From: Osedax fenrisi
Lineage: Eukaryota; Annelida; Polychaeta; Sabellida; Siboglinidae
NCBI GenBank assembly: GCA_964019155.1
Contig: OZ025241.1
Coordinates: forward strand, 4,594,793-4,658,792
Length of the DNA stretch: 64,000 nt
Direction of reading: 5' to 3'
Shown here: piece by piece, positions 25,311 through 37,466 of the stretch
Layout of the letters: each line of letters begins with the position of its first letter
Position numbering within the stretch: position 1 is the first letter of the stretch
Position numbers and translations under genes: made by a program
The notes under the pieces: model-generated
The model's database searches: none
Seen by the model: only the letters and a program-made list of their open reading frames with translations
What the model was told of the DNA's origin: nothing

Positions 25311-25867
25311 CGTGTTGTTGTTCCATAAGTTACCTTTCCATTTCCTCCTACTTGGTCTCGTTTAGTAACGTTGTTTTCTTCGTTGTGTTATATCATTGTC
25401 GTACCGGTACGGTATATATGATCAATACGATATATCGTTACAATTATCGATTTACGAATTTAATAATTGTCGATCGAAGAACAATCAATATATCGGCTAA
25501 GTAAGCAACTTAACATTATAATCCTTCGGTTCCTTCTATAAATACTAAGTATATTTTCTTGGAATTCCTGATATACTTGTAGTTTATGATAAGTTCGAAT
25601 ACACATATAAGGACATTTATCTACCTATTATAATAGGTTGATATATTTATATACAATATTTGTTGAAAATCATTTGTATATTAGAAGAGTTATATTTAAA
25701 TGTATTTATAATTTCCTCATATTTGCATATTTTTGGGCACCTCACAGTTATTTATAACTTATACATTGTACAAGCCTAACCATTCTTGAGGGGTCTATTT
25801 GTATCCGCTATTTGTATTGTATTCAATATATATATATATATGAGATTTCAATAAATAAATATTATTG
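25311..25867. other. Intergenic stretch
   Basis: Mixed-composition DNA without a recognisable exon, RNA gene or transposon end. Confidence 0.55.

Positions 25868-25940
<73 letters not shown>
25868..25940. repeat. (TA)n array beside promoter-like island
   Basis: A TA run with one TTTA interruption, ending in GGGGGGG. Confidence 0.95.
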
Positions 25941-25942
<2 letters not shown>

Positions 25943-25999
25943 GGGGAAATGGAGATAGAGAGGGAGACAGAGTATATTATTATATAATAATTCATGTAT

Positions 26000-26350
26000 A
26001 TACACACTATGGTGGTTACCTTGTCAGGTGTAACAAGTGTATAAAGTGTAACCAGCGCATCACCTGCAGGTAACTCGAGTAACTATTAGTGACTCACTAC
26101 TATTACGTAATACGTACGATAACGCCCCTTGCGCATGCGTTAACGTGTGTAGGTTACGTAACGACCGGCGTAGTTACGTCACGTGATATATATATAGGTC
26201 GGCTGGATGGATGGCGGGCGGCCGATTACGTAACCACCTAGGATGTCATCGCCATCACTGAATCGAGAAGAGAGGGATAGACGCGATCACCTTATTAGAC
26301 AATAAATCAACTACCACGGCTCGCAATGACTCACGATTCGCAGGGTATAC
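26000..26350 (+). promoter_or_regulatory. Candidate promoter-like GC-richer island
   Basis: Between AT-rich flanks this stretch has TTGCGCATGCG (NRF1-like), several TTACGTAA/TACGTAAC words, GTTACGTCACGTGA (CRE plus E-box) and then TATATATATAGG followed by GTCGGCTGGATGG. A 20-codon ORF begins at an ATG near 26,243 (MSSPSLNREERDRRD). I could not find a splice donor or further exons, so the gene it would serve is unknown. Confidence 0.35.
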
Positions 26351-26496
26351 GCGGGTATATCTACGTACTATATTTGTATATATATATATGTGTGTATAAA
26401 TATATATAAATATATATATATATGTATATATATATGTATGTATATATATAAATATATATATGTATATATATGTATGTATATATATATATAAATATA

Positions 26497-26549
<53 letters not shown>

Positions 26550-26790
26550 TTATTTATGTGTATATACTACGATGTTTGTTTGTTTGCATGACGTAAATGT
26601 AGGTGTGTTCAATAGAATATGCATAGGTAATACATACCGGGCATACCGTGTACACTGTACAGCGGTACCCAGCATAACACACATAGGTAGAGTATGTATA
26701 TATGTGTCTATAGATATATGTGTTATAACATATTATGTGTACTCATGATATGTTATTAATTTACTATTTTGTATTATTAAGTATATTGTT

Positions 26791-26834
<44 letters not shown>

Positions 26835-26838
<4 letters not shown>

Positions 26839-27150
26839 ATTCCCTTTAAAATGGTATATGATATGTTGCCCACAAATAAATATAAGTGTCAACAATATGC
26901 ATTTATAAATGATAAGTGAATAACAATAATGATCAACAATTTGTATTAATTTATTTACTAATAGTGTAGGTCACTTTCGCTTAGTCTTATACTTATCAAA
27001 ACATTTTAAATTTAGACTATTTATATATCTCTAAAAATATTGTAAATGATACAAAAAAAGTTAGTTATTCTTGTATGTATTTCTAAAGTTATGGAGCTTT
27101 TGGTAAAATAATAATTATAGATAAATCTCCTATGTTACCATGTAAATAAA
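26835..27150 (+). repeat. Unclassified dispersed repeat, short form
   Basis: It runs from TTCCCTTTAAAATGGT to CTCCTATGTTACCATG and matches the - strand of 52,225-52,940 end to end, but lacks about 400 bp between two internal repeats. It ends where SINE copy 2 begins. No coding capacity; the transposon type is unknown. Confidence 0.78.
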
Positions 27151-27290
27151 TACCATGAATGCATTAACACGAGATCGGCTTCAAAGGGACATTGGAGCCA
27201 TATGGTAATACGTGAAAACTTCATCTAAGTTCCTGGATGGGATGAAAGGACTACACACAATAAAAAATAACAATAACAATAACAATATAT
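27150..27290 (+). mobile_element. SINE copy 2, 5'-truncated
   Basis: It has only the 3' half: ATGAATGCATTAACACGAG, CGGCTTCAAAGGGACATTGG, GTTCCTGGATGGGATGAAAG, then a tail of AATAAC repeats that runs into (TA)n. It abuts the unclassified repeat at 26,835-27,150. Confidence 0.82.
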
Positions 27291-28499
<1,209 letters not shown>

Positions 28500-30725
28500 G
28501 GCCCAGCTTAATGTTGATATCAAGATTAAGAAATATAATATTGATCTGGAATCTAAGGTTTTATCTTCAAATAATAAATCCATTTTTTATAAATTCATTA
28601 ATAAGAAATTACATTCATCTAATTTTATATCACCTCTTTATAATGAAATTGACAATTTAATATCATCATCTGATTTTGACAAGGCGTCTTGTTTATAGCA
28701 TCAATATAGTCCTGTATTTAATAAAAGTTATAATATTAATATACCTATATTATCCATATCATCTCTCCTATCATACTACTCCTGAGGTATTGCGTAAATT
28801 GCTATGTTTATTACCTAGTAAATTCAATAATTCACCAGAAGGTATACCGAAAGGATTATTAAAGAAGTTATCGTTTGAATTATGTCATCCATTATCGATA
28901 ATTTTTACAAATATTCTAGATTCAGGGATTTGTCCGGATATTTGGAAAATATCACATATTATTACAATATTCAAAAAATGTGACGCTACTAAACCAGCAA
29001 ATTATCGGCCCATTAGCATTCTACCTAGCACGCTCATTCTTTTTAAAAAATTCTTTCTAATAATTTACTTTCTATTTACGTTCAAATAATTATATTAATA
29101 AATGTCAATACGGATTTTTAGCTGGAAAGTCAACCGAACTACAACTAATATCTTTTTATAAAAAAGGTATGAAGCTAGAGATGCATTCCTAATATTGATA
29201 TTGCATATATTGATTTAGCTAAGGCTTTTGACAAAGTATCACATTCTAAACTTTTGCATAAATTATCGTATTATGGCGTTAGTGGTAACCTTTATAAATG
29301 GTTAACATCTTATTTACTCGATAGAAAACAACGTGTTACAATTAATGATAGTTTCTATAACTTCTCGCCAGTTATATATGGTGTTCCTCAAGGGTCCGTT
29401 ATTGGTCCGTTGTTATTCTTAATTTATATTAATGATTGACCTAATATTTATAAACCATCCATATATGCTTCTCTCTTTGCAGATGATGTTAAACTTATAT
29501 ATTATTTTAAGCCCACAGAAAGTTGTTTACCTTTACAATGTTCTCTTGATGAACTTAGTGATTGGATGAAGAGATGGGAACTATAACTTGTTCATACTAA
29601 ATTTGTTGTCATGCGAATTGGTAAAAAAACCATGTTCATTCATATTTCATTAATGATTTTGAACTGCCTATACACACCTCATTCAAGGATTTAGGCATAA
29701 CATTTAATGATAATATGAGTTTTAATAGTCATATTAATACTATATGTACTAAAGCGCACTTAATTATTTAGATGTTTCATCACCAGTGATTATATATACT
29801 TGCTTAAAGCCTATTTATCATATATTCATATGTATGGAATCCATACAATTTCATATGCAATTCTAACAATATAGAAAATATTAAAATATATTTCAATAAC
29901 ATATTTTTTTATAGATGTAACCTTAAGGTAATTACTAAACGGTCTTATGAATATATACTTATGTTCTCAATATTAAAACTTTATTTCATCGCAGGTTATT
30001 AGCTGATCTTACCCTGACTTATAAAATATTGAATGGACTTGTCGATATGCATATCGATATAAATATATCAGTTGCATCCATGGATGCAACTGATATCTTT
30101 GATCTATATAGCAACAATTGCATAGGACTTAAGTGAAGATATGAAAGAAAAAGTGTAGAACAAACTCCCATCTGAATTGTTTTGCAAATAGAGTTTGCCC
30201 TTCGTTCTTCCTAGAACGCGTTACCTTTTACAAGTACATCTGTAAAACCGTAAAACTTTTCCGTGACAAATTAATTCACACCAACTGTTTCGATCATGTT
30301 ATTGGAATTCCGTATTAAGTGTACCAGTGTATAATATTTGATATTATGCTTGCTGTCATCAGTAGCTTAACTCCAGGAGACGTCATCAAATTACATACCA
30401 GGGACTCACTCACCCTTGGGAATTGATTCATCCAATGTGGGCCTTGCCAACCCGAGATCTTCGGTTTTGTTACCTCTACTATTAGACAACTTGCACTATC
30501 GGATACTATATATTGCTTCAACGGCTCGTATAATCCAATGTTTTATTTTATTTTACTTCTCTTTTTATTTCTTGTTTTTTTTTGTATCGTGTCGTATTGT
30601 TTTACTATTATCACATTTATATATTTGTTTATATAATTTATATAATTATATGTTTATATATCATTATATCTTTCTTTATATATAACCAGTAATTCAATAA
30701 AATGTTGATCTATTAATCTATCTAT
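28500..30725 (+). pseudogene. Decayed CR1/jockey-like non-LTR retrotransposon
   Basis: Frames broken by stops and indels read SIFYKFINKKLHSS, LLPSKFNNSPEGIPKGLL, ANYRPISILPS, then CQYGFLAGKSTELQL, DLAKAFDKVSHSKLLHKL, GVPQGSVIGPLLFLIYIND and FADDVKLIYYF. These are reverse transcriptase motifs in order, including the catalytic FADD. No endonuclease is visible, so the copy is 5'-truncated near 28.5 kb. The 3' part has LTYKILNGL and ends after a T-rich UTR in (CTAT)n at about 30,712-30,733. Clade assignment is tentative. Confidence 0.85.
30065..30096. repeat. Perfect 32-bp palindrome
   Basis: The left half ATATCAGTTGCATCCA is followed at once by its exact complement with no loop. TCGATATGCATATCGA, a 16-bp perfect palindrome, lies just upstream (about 30,042-30,057). 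Both are inside the retrotransposon remnant. Confidence 0.9.
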
Positions 30726-30768
30726 CTATCTATATATAAGTATATTATATACTGTATATACCTTTATA

Positions 30769-30821
<53 letters not shown>

Positions 30822-31139
30822 ACTATTATATAGCCTATTCTGTGCATATGTCTGTCAGACTATAGTGATGGTAATGCTGATGATAATGATGATGATAATG
30901 ATGATGGCATTACCATCATCATCAACATTAATATTTAAGATATATATCTATTTAAATATATCTTGAATATTACCATCAGTATAACCTTCATGATTACCAC
31001 CATCATCACAATCATCTCCTCCATTATCGTCATCACTATTGTATACAATATATTACAATATACTATAGTGCTAAAGCATCATCAGCACTAGAACAATCAC
31101 CACTTATTAACCCCAGCTACGCCCACCCTTCTCCACGTA

Positions 31140-34100
31140 GATTCCATAATTATCATTATCACTTACTTACTTATGTCGAGCTATCGCTCGACTCTTCTTT
31201 GCCTTTTCTCTCCAAACATCTCTGTCCAACATCATCGTCTTTATCTCATTTATATCGTCTAGTCCTATGTCTTCTCTTAGATTATCTACAAAAGTGATGG
31301 TTTTGCGACCTCTTCTTGCACTACCATGTGTCGGTTCCCAAAGGACAAGTTTATGAGCCATTTCGTTGTCGTGTCTCATCAAATGACCTGCAAGTTTTAG
31401 TCTTCTTTCTTTTATTACTTCAGATATTCTTGAGAGTCCATTATATAGCGTTATGTTATTGATTTTATCTTTCCAGGATATGTTTAAAGCCATTCGGAGA
31501 AGTCTGATGTAACATCCATCTATTCATTTATTCATAGTTTTTGTAGTTGTCCATGTTTCAGCACCATATGTGTATATTGTTTCAATCGTAGCCCAGAATA
31601 TTCTAACTTTAAGTGAGTCTCTTATGCTTGATTTCCATAATTTCTTCATCTTATTAGCGGCTGACCAGGCTAGTGCTTTACGAATATTGAAGTCTTTTTC
31701 TGAGCTTTGCATCCATGATCCTAGATATTTAAAGTTATCTACTATTTTTATTTCATTATTGAGTATGGTGTGTATATGTTGGTTATTGTCTATACCGAAA
31801 TACATGGCTTCTGTCTTTTTACAGTTTATCTTTAGACCTATATTTCCACATTCTTCTTCTACTCTCTGAAGCAGTATTTTTGCTTCTTCAATATTTTTGC
31901 TAATAAGAGCTACGTCGTCTGCATAGCTGAAATCTGTAACGTTTACTGCTGGATGTCTCCTACTTTTCTTTCTTGCTATTTCAAAACCTATTTCGCTCTC
32001 TCGTCCATCTATTGCTAGTCGCATAGCATAGTCTAAAGCTATAATGAATAGGAATGGAGCTAGAGTGTCTCCTTGCAGTACTCCGTTTTGAATAAGGAAA
32101 GTTTCAGTGATTCCATCAGGCGTTATTACTTGCGCTTTTGAGTTACTGTGAAGAGATTTTATAGCTCTTATTAGTATTTCTGGAATTCCATAAATCTTGA
32201 GAATTTTGAATAGAACTGCTCTGTCGATGCTGTCGAAAGCCTTTTTAAAATCCACAAATGTTATGATAGATTGAATATTGTTGGTCTTAATTCCTTCTAT
32301 GAGTCGTCTTATTGCTAATATATGTGCAATGGTTCCTCTACCTGGTCGAAATCCATTTTGGTTATTCCTCAACAATTTATCGACTGTAGGTTGAATTCTG
32401 TTCAGAATCATCTTGTTTGTTATCTTTGATGCAATACTTGATAAGCTTATTCCTCTGTAGTTATTTACATCGCTTAGATCTCCAGATTTAGGTAGTGACT
32501 TTATGTTGCTTGATGTCCATTGAGCTGGTGTTTCTTGTAAAAATAGTATATTATTTGCAAAGTTTAGTATGATGTCGTCAAATTTGCAGTACTTTAGTAT
32601 CTCTGGACTTATATCATCATGTCCTGCAGCCTTACCATCTTTAAGATTATCTGTCACTTTTCTATATTCTTCCAGAGTAAAAGCTGTTATAGCTATATTA
32701 TGTGTTTCATTCAAAACCAAATTGAGATCTGCATTAACTAATATGTTTTCATCGCCTTTTCTGTTACTGCCCAGTAATTTTTTGAAGTGTTCGTACCATA
32801 TCTTGACTCTATCTTCTTTGCTTTTCGCCTTTATAATTCATTTTTTGGTGTTTTTACGGCCTGTTATTTCGTTAATTAACTTCCAGCATTTAGAATGTTT
32901 AGATTCTTGGTTTGTTAATTCTACCTGTTCTGTGGCTTTTGAAGTGCGTTACTCTCGATGTTCATGTGCATATTACGTAAGTTATCTTTTGCTTTTACTA
33001 TTTCTTCATAGCTTTCATTTGTATTTGAAAGTGTGTGTTTACTGTATGCAATTTCTACTTTCTCTCTCAATTCTTGAATTCTATGATCATAAGTAGTGTT
33101 AGTTTTTCGGTTTGCTATTATTCTAGGAATCATCTTCTTTGATATGATATTATTAGCTTCTATAAAGTTTTCATATAGTTCTGTTACAGTTGTGTTTTCA
33201 GATTGAAGTTCGTTACATTTTTCTCTGACAGCTTTGCTATATTCAGTACTAGCGTCTTTATTCTTCAGTATTGACCAGTCATATTGTGTTTTCTTAGCTT
33301 GAGTTGAGTTCTTTCTTAAAATTAATTTTAACTTTGCTGTCAGAATTCGGTGGTCGGATCCAACACTGCTGAAACTGTTGTTGGCTTCACAGTTATGTAA
33401 GCTGTTCTTCCACTTTCGTCTAATCAAAATGTAGTCCACTTGAGTTTTGGCACCAGTAGAGTCTGCCATAAATGTCCATAGTTTACCGGTCCTCTTTCTG
33501 AAGAATGTGTTGGCTATCATCATGTTAGTTTATTCGGCGTAGTCTATTAGAAGTCTGCCATTTTGATTACTGTTTCTATGATATGTGTACTTGAAAGTGT
33601 CATTTGTTCCTACATGTGCGTTGAAGTCTCCTATCGATAGTAATATATTGTGTCTTGTTATCGTAGTGGTTGCGTCGAGTAAGTTTTTATAATGAACTTC
33701 TGCTTCATTGCTCCCTTCACATGGTAACTAATGAATTATTACTGTGGTGAGTGGGTTTCCGTTAAAATGTACAATCATTATTCTTTCAGTCCACTTAATT
33801 ATTTCTCTCAGGGCTTGTTCTGCTTTTGAGTCTAATAAAATTCCTATACCTCCTGCTGATGCTTGATTTTGGTTTCTCCATGCAGACGTTGTAATCAATG
33901 TATGTTTATCAATTCTTTCGTATTTTATAGTGTCGTCATGGCATATTTTATGATCTACTATTCCTAGTATGTTAATGCATTTTTTGGATGCGTTATATAT
34001 CAATTCATTCTTTCTGTCTTCCATCCTGATAGTTCTTACGTTCATTGTTGCTATTTTTATAGACTGCTTGCAACTAAGAAGTTTAGTGCATGAAACTTTG

Positions 34101-34560
34101 CTGTTGAGAAGACTCCCTCCTTTCGGCTTTAAAAGTGTCCTGTCATTGTAGATATTATTATTATCTGCTCCGTTTATGAGTAAGGTGTTGTTGTTGGCAG
34201 GGGCTTTAACCCTGGTGCTGTTGGTTGTGATTGGCATAGTTGAGTTTTCGTTTGCTGGATACATTAGCGATCGCTACTTCTACTAATGACGTGGTTCCCA
34301 GTTTTGGGCGATTTCCCAATGTACAGTCGTACAAAGCGAACCATATGATACCGTGGAGAAAGTCAACTATTCATCGCTATCGTATGAATACAAGAACCCA
34401 CATACAATTCTTGTCTTCTTCTTCCATTTAGTCTGACTCTTCACTTTAGACCTGTGTGATATGCTTGAAGCTACCAAGGAATAAATCCTCATCACCATAG
34501 TTCTCTGGTTCATTAGAGTACGCAAGCCTCCTCACCACGGCAAGGCGGAAGAATTTAAGG
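31140..34560 (-). pseudogene. APE-type non-LTR retrotransposon, near full length, with stops and a frameshift
   Basis: Reading downward from about 34,264 the - strand encodes an AP-like endonuclease (IKIATMNVRTIRMEDRKNEL, GIGILLDSK, SIGDFNAHVGTNDTF, SVGSDHRIL), then a reverse transcriptase (KDGKAAGHDDISPEILKY, NQNGFRPGRGT, FVDFKKAFDSIDRAVLF, GVLQGDTLAPFLFIIALDYA, FSYADDVALIS). The C-terminus carries RRLKLAGHLMRHDNE and LVLWEPTHGSARRGRKT, typical of an RTE/Nimb-like lineage common in cnidarians and other invertebrates (lineage tentative). Defects: TAG near 33,728, TAA near 33,524, a frameshift near 32,921, TGA near 32,836 and TAA at 31,524. The 5' UTR reaches about 34,560; the tail is (TAAG)n near 31,160. 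Confidence 0.9.
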
Positions 34561-34828
34561 AGAAAGATAATTATCAACCCATCATTATATATATGTATTC
34601 CTCTACATCCATCAGTAATTTCCGAAATGGTTTTAATTTACATCAATTGTACATTAATGTATATGGTTTAAATCATACATAGAATTGTATATCTAATAAT
34701 GTCATTTATTTTTAATTTTTTTCGCGTATCTCTATTTATTTAATTAAGTGTAATTAGTTTACTTTTTATTAGTTTTGTTTTTTAATAGTTTTTTTAATTG
34801 TAACCGTGTACGAATTATAGCACTTCTG

Positions 34829-34861
<33 letters not shown>

Positions 34862-34864
<3 letters not shown>

Positions 34865-35381
34865 TCAAAGCTCGATAACTCAACATTGACGGGACGGAGT
34901 TTTCATGTTGAGTTAGCGAGTATGTTGAGTTATCGGATGTATAAATGAATGACTTGTTAATTAATTTTTTGTTCACATAAATGCATTCAAAATAGTATTC
35001 GTATGATTATATAATAATTGTAATTGAATTTTTACGTTTATATATTTATATCCATATATTATTAAATAAAACCATGTTGAATAATGTATGTTGAATTATA
35101 TTTGTTGAGCAATGTAGATGTAAAAGATACGAATCCAACAACATATATTTGTGATATTTTAATTTATCATAAATGTTGAGTTATCGGATGTATATTTACA
35201 TGTAATGTATAGGCTAGGATTATAAAAACGATGTTGAGTTATATGTATGTTGAGTTATATTTGTTGAGTAATAGGGTTTTTGTTAACATGTAAAAGATAC
35301 GAATCCAACCAAATATTTTGTGGATGTTGAGTTATCGGCAATGTTGAGTTATCGGCATATTGAGTTACCGAGCTTCTACTG
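34862..35381. mobile_element. pogo/Tigger-like MITE with GTTGAGTTATCGG words
   Basis: The ends are CAGTCAAAGCTCGATAACTC and, complemented, CAGTAGAAGCTCGGTAACTC, flanked by TA on both sides. This is the tip and target pattern of pogo/Tigger elements. GTTGAGTTATCGG or close variants occur repeatedly near both ends. 520 bp, no coding capacity. Confidence 0.8.
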
Positions 35382-35820
35382 TATATATATAGTGGGGGTA
35401 CATATAGGGTATACTCCACATTCGATACCCACTATAGTGGGAGTATACTCCATAATCAATCACTGACTCAAATAGTTAATGCATAGAATTATATGTATAT
35501 ATATATATGTATATATATATATATCATTCACTTCCTACTTCCTGGTTCATAATGTTGATACATTTATAATTATAAATTGTTTAGATCTTCAAATATCAAT
35601 ATAAAGCTAAGTCATCATATACTATAATATTAACATAATAATTATAAATATATATTACATATTATACATTTATAAATTAATATTACATTAACTTGTTTCA
35701 TCCTTAAATTAGCATTATAATACATATTATTCAAATCACTGAACCGTGACACTATATTCATTACATTCTATATTATTTTGCTTAAGCAATATATTTATAT
35801 ATGTATATATGTATTTAGTA

Positions 35821-35874
<54 letters not shown>

Positions 35875-35889
35875 AATTAAATTTTAAAT

Positions 35890-36485
35890 TATTATATATT
35901 TTGGTATTTGGTATTCATTTTTGGTATTTGGTAATTAATTGTATAATATATAAAATAAATAAATTTAATTTCTAAGGTTTATATTAATTTATTTCTATTA
36001 AGTATAATATTTGGTATTTTGGTATTCATTATTGGTATTTGGTAATTTATTGCATAATATATATTTAATTTAACTCTCATAACTATTTGAATATATGATT
36101 ATTATTTTATTTTCTAAATAAATTCTTACTACAAATCTATATATATATATTTATATATATATATGTATATATATATATATTTAATTATCAAGTATCATAT
36201 ATTACTATTACTATTATTACTACAAATTTAAATCTATATATATATATGTATATATATATTTAATTATCAAATATCATTGTACTATTTATTGCATACTAAT
36301 TATACTTATATAAATAATGTTATATTCACCATAAAATCAAAATATATACAAATATACACATATGCATTTATATTATTGATTTTTCATTCAAAAAAAGAAG
36401 ACAATTTAAAATTTGGTATATTGGTATTCATTGTTGGTATTTGGTAATTTATTGCATAATATATTTAAACTCTCATATATTTAAT
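35890..36485 (+). repeat. TTGGTATTTGGTA repeats upstream of the LINE ORF1
   Basis: Three related blocks (about 35,900-35,965, 36,010-36,075 and 36,412-36,480) each read TTTGGTATT followed by GGTATTCATTNTTGGTATT and GGTAATTTATTGCATAATAT. They lie 250-830 bp before ORF1 of the element at 36.7 kb and are probably monomers of its 5' UTR (inference). Confidence 0.7.
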
Positions 36486-36731
36486 CTTTACAATTTTACT
36501 AGTGCATTATTCTATATTTTTTTGTTGTTATACTATTGTATATTTGATGTTTGAATGTATAAGTTAAATCATGTAAATAAATATAGAAATTGTATTATAT
36601 AACATTTTATACTTTTTTACTTAGATTTATTTGTATTATTCTATAGGAATATACATATACAATTTAGATATATATCATATATTATATTATTTAGTATTTA
36701 TATATTGTATAATATATAATATTTATATAGT

Positions 36732-37424
36732 ATGTCTCCTATATCTAACGATAAATTATTTAAGATTATTAGTGATTTATCGAATAAAGTTGAAAAGTTA
36801 ACTGATTTCGTTAAATATCAAACTACTCTAATTCAAGAACTAAAAACAGATAATATCAATATTAATAAGCTATTAAATACTGAATTTAAGCAAAACAAAG
36901 ATATATTAAAGGAACTGCCAATTAAACAGTTGACAAAATCATTAAATAAACTTGGTAATGATAATAGTAGTACTTTAATATTTACTAACTTTAATAAACA
37001 AGATAATATAGATTACGTAGACAAAGATAACTTAATTAATTTTATAAATAAAAATCTTGAATATACTCTTAATAAAGAATCTATTGTTAATATTAGTAAA
37101 TATACTAATGCATCTAGCTTACCTAATGAAAACGACACTAATAATATTACATCAAAACCTGATAAATATTTCATAAAATTGATTGATCAAAATTTAACAA
37201 TAGATATATTAAAAAACAAGTCAAAATTATCTAATTCTAATTATTACATTAATATTAAGCATTCAATAGAAACTGATAATATTCTTTATAAAGCTAGGAA
37301 ATTAGTTAAATCTAATTCTATTTATAAAGCTTGGGTATATATAGACAAAGTTTATATCATTATAGATAAAGATAAAAATAATCAATTATATATCTCTGAT
37401 ATATCTCAATTAAATAACCTTTAA
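36732..37424 (+). CDS. LINE ORF1 protein (230 aa)
   Basis: ORF1 proteins of non-LTR elements bind element RNA and help form the particle used in retrotransposition. This ORF starts at an ATG after AT-rich leader sequence and is uninterrupted to TAA. The first 60 residues are hydrophilic with a heptad-like pattern (DLSNKVEKLTDFVKYQTTLI), suggesting a coiled coil. The second half has WVYIDKVYIIIDKDKNN, which resembles the C-terminal end of ORF1 proteins in CR1/L2-type elements. No zinc knuckle is visible. ORF2 starts 42 bp downstream in another frame. The whole protein is very rich in Asn, Lys and Ile. Confidence 0.75.
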   Translation: MSPISNDKLFKIISDLSNKVEKLTDFVKYQTTLIQELKTDNININKLLNTEFKQNKDILKELPIKQLTKSLNKLGNDNSSTLIFTNFNKQDNIDYVDKDNLINFINKNLEYTLNKESIVNISKYTNASSLPNENDTNNITSKPDKYFIKLIDQNLTIDILKNKSKLSNSNYYINIKHSIETDNILYKARKLVKSNSIYKAWVYIDKVYIIIDKDKNNQLYISDISQLNNL

Positions 37425-37466
37425 TTTAACTTATTTTTGATTACATAACAATTATATATAGCCTCA

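Noticed and set aside
31570..33096. + strand frames of 99 and 175 aa
   Set aside because: Antisense shadows of the - strand reverse transcriptase, which has the real motifs.
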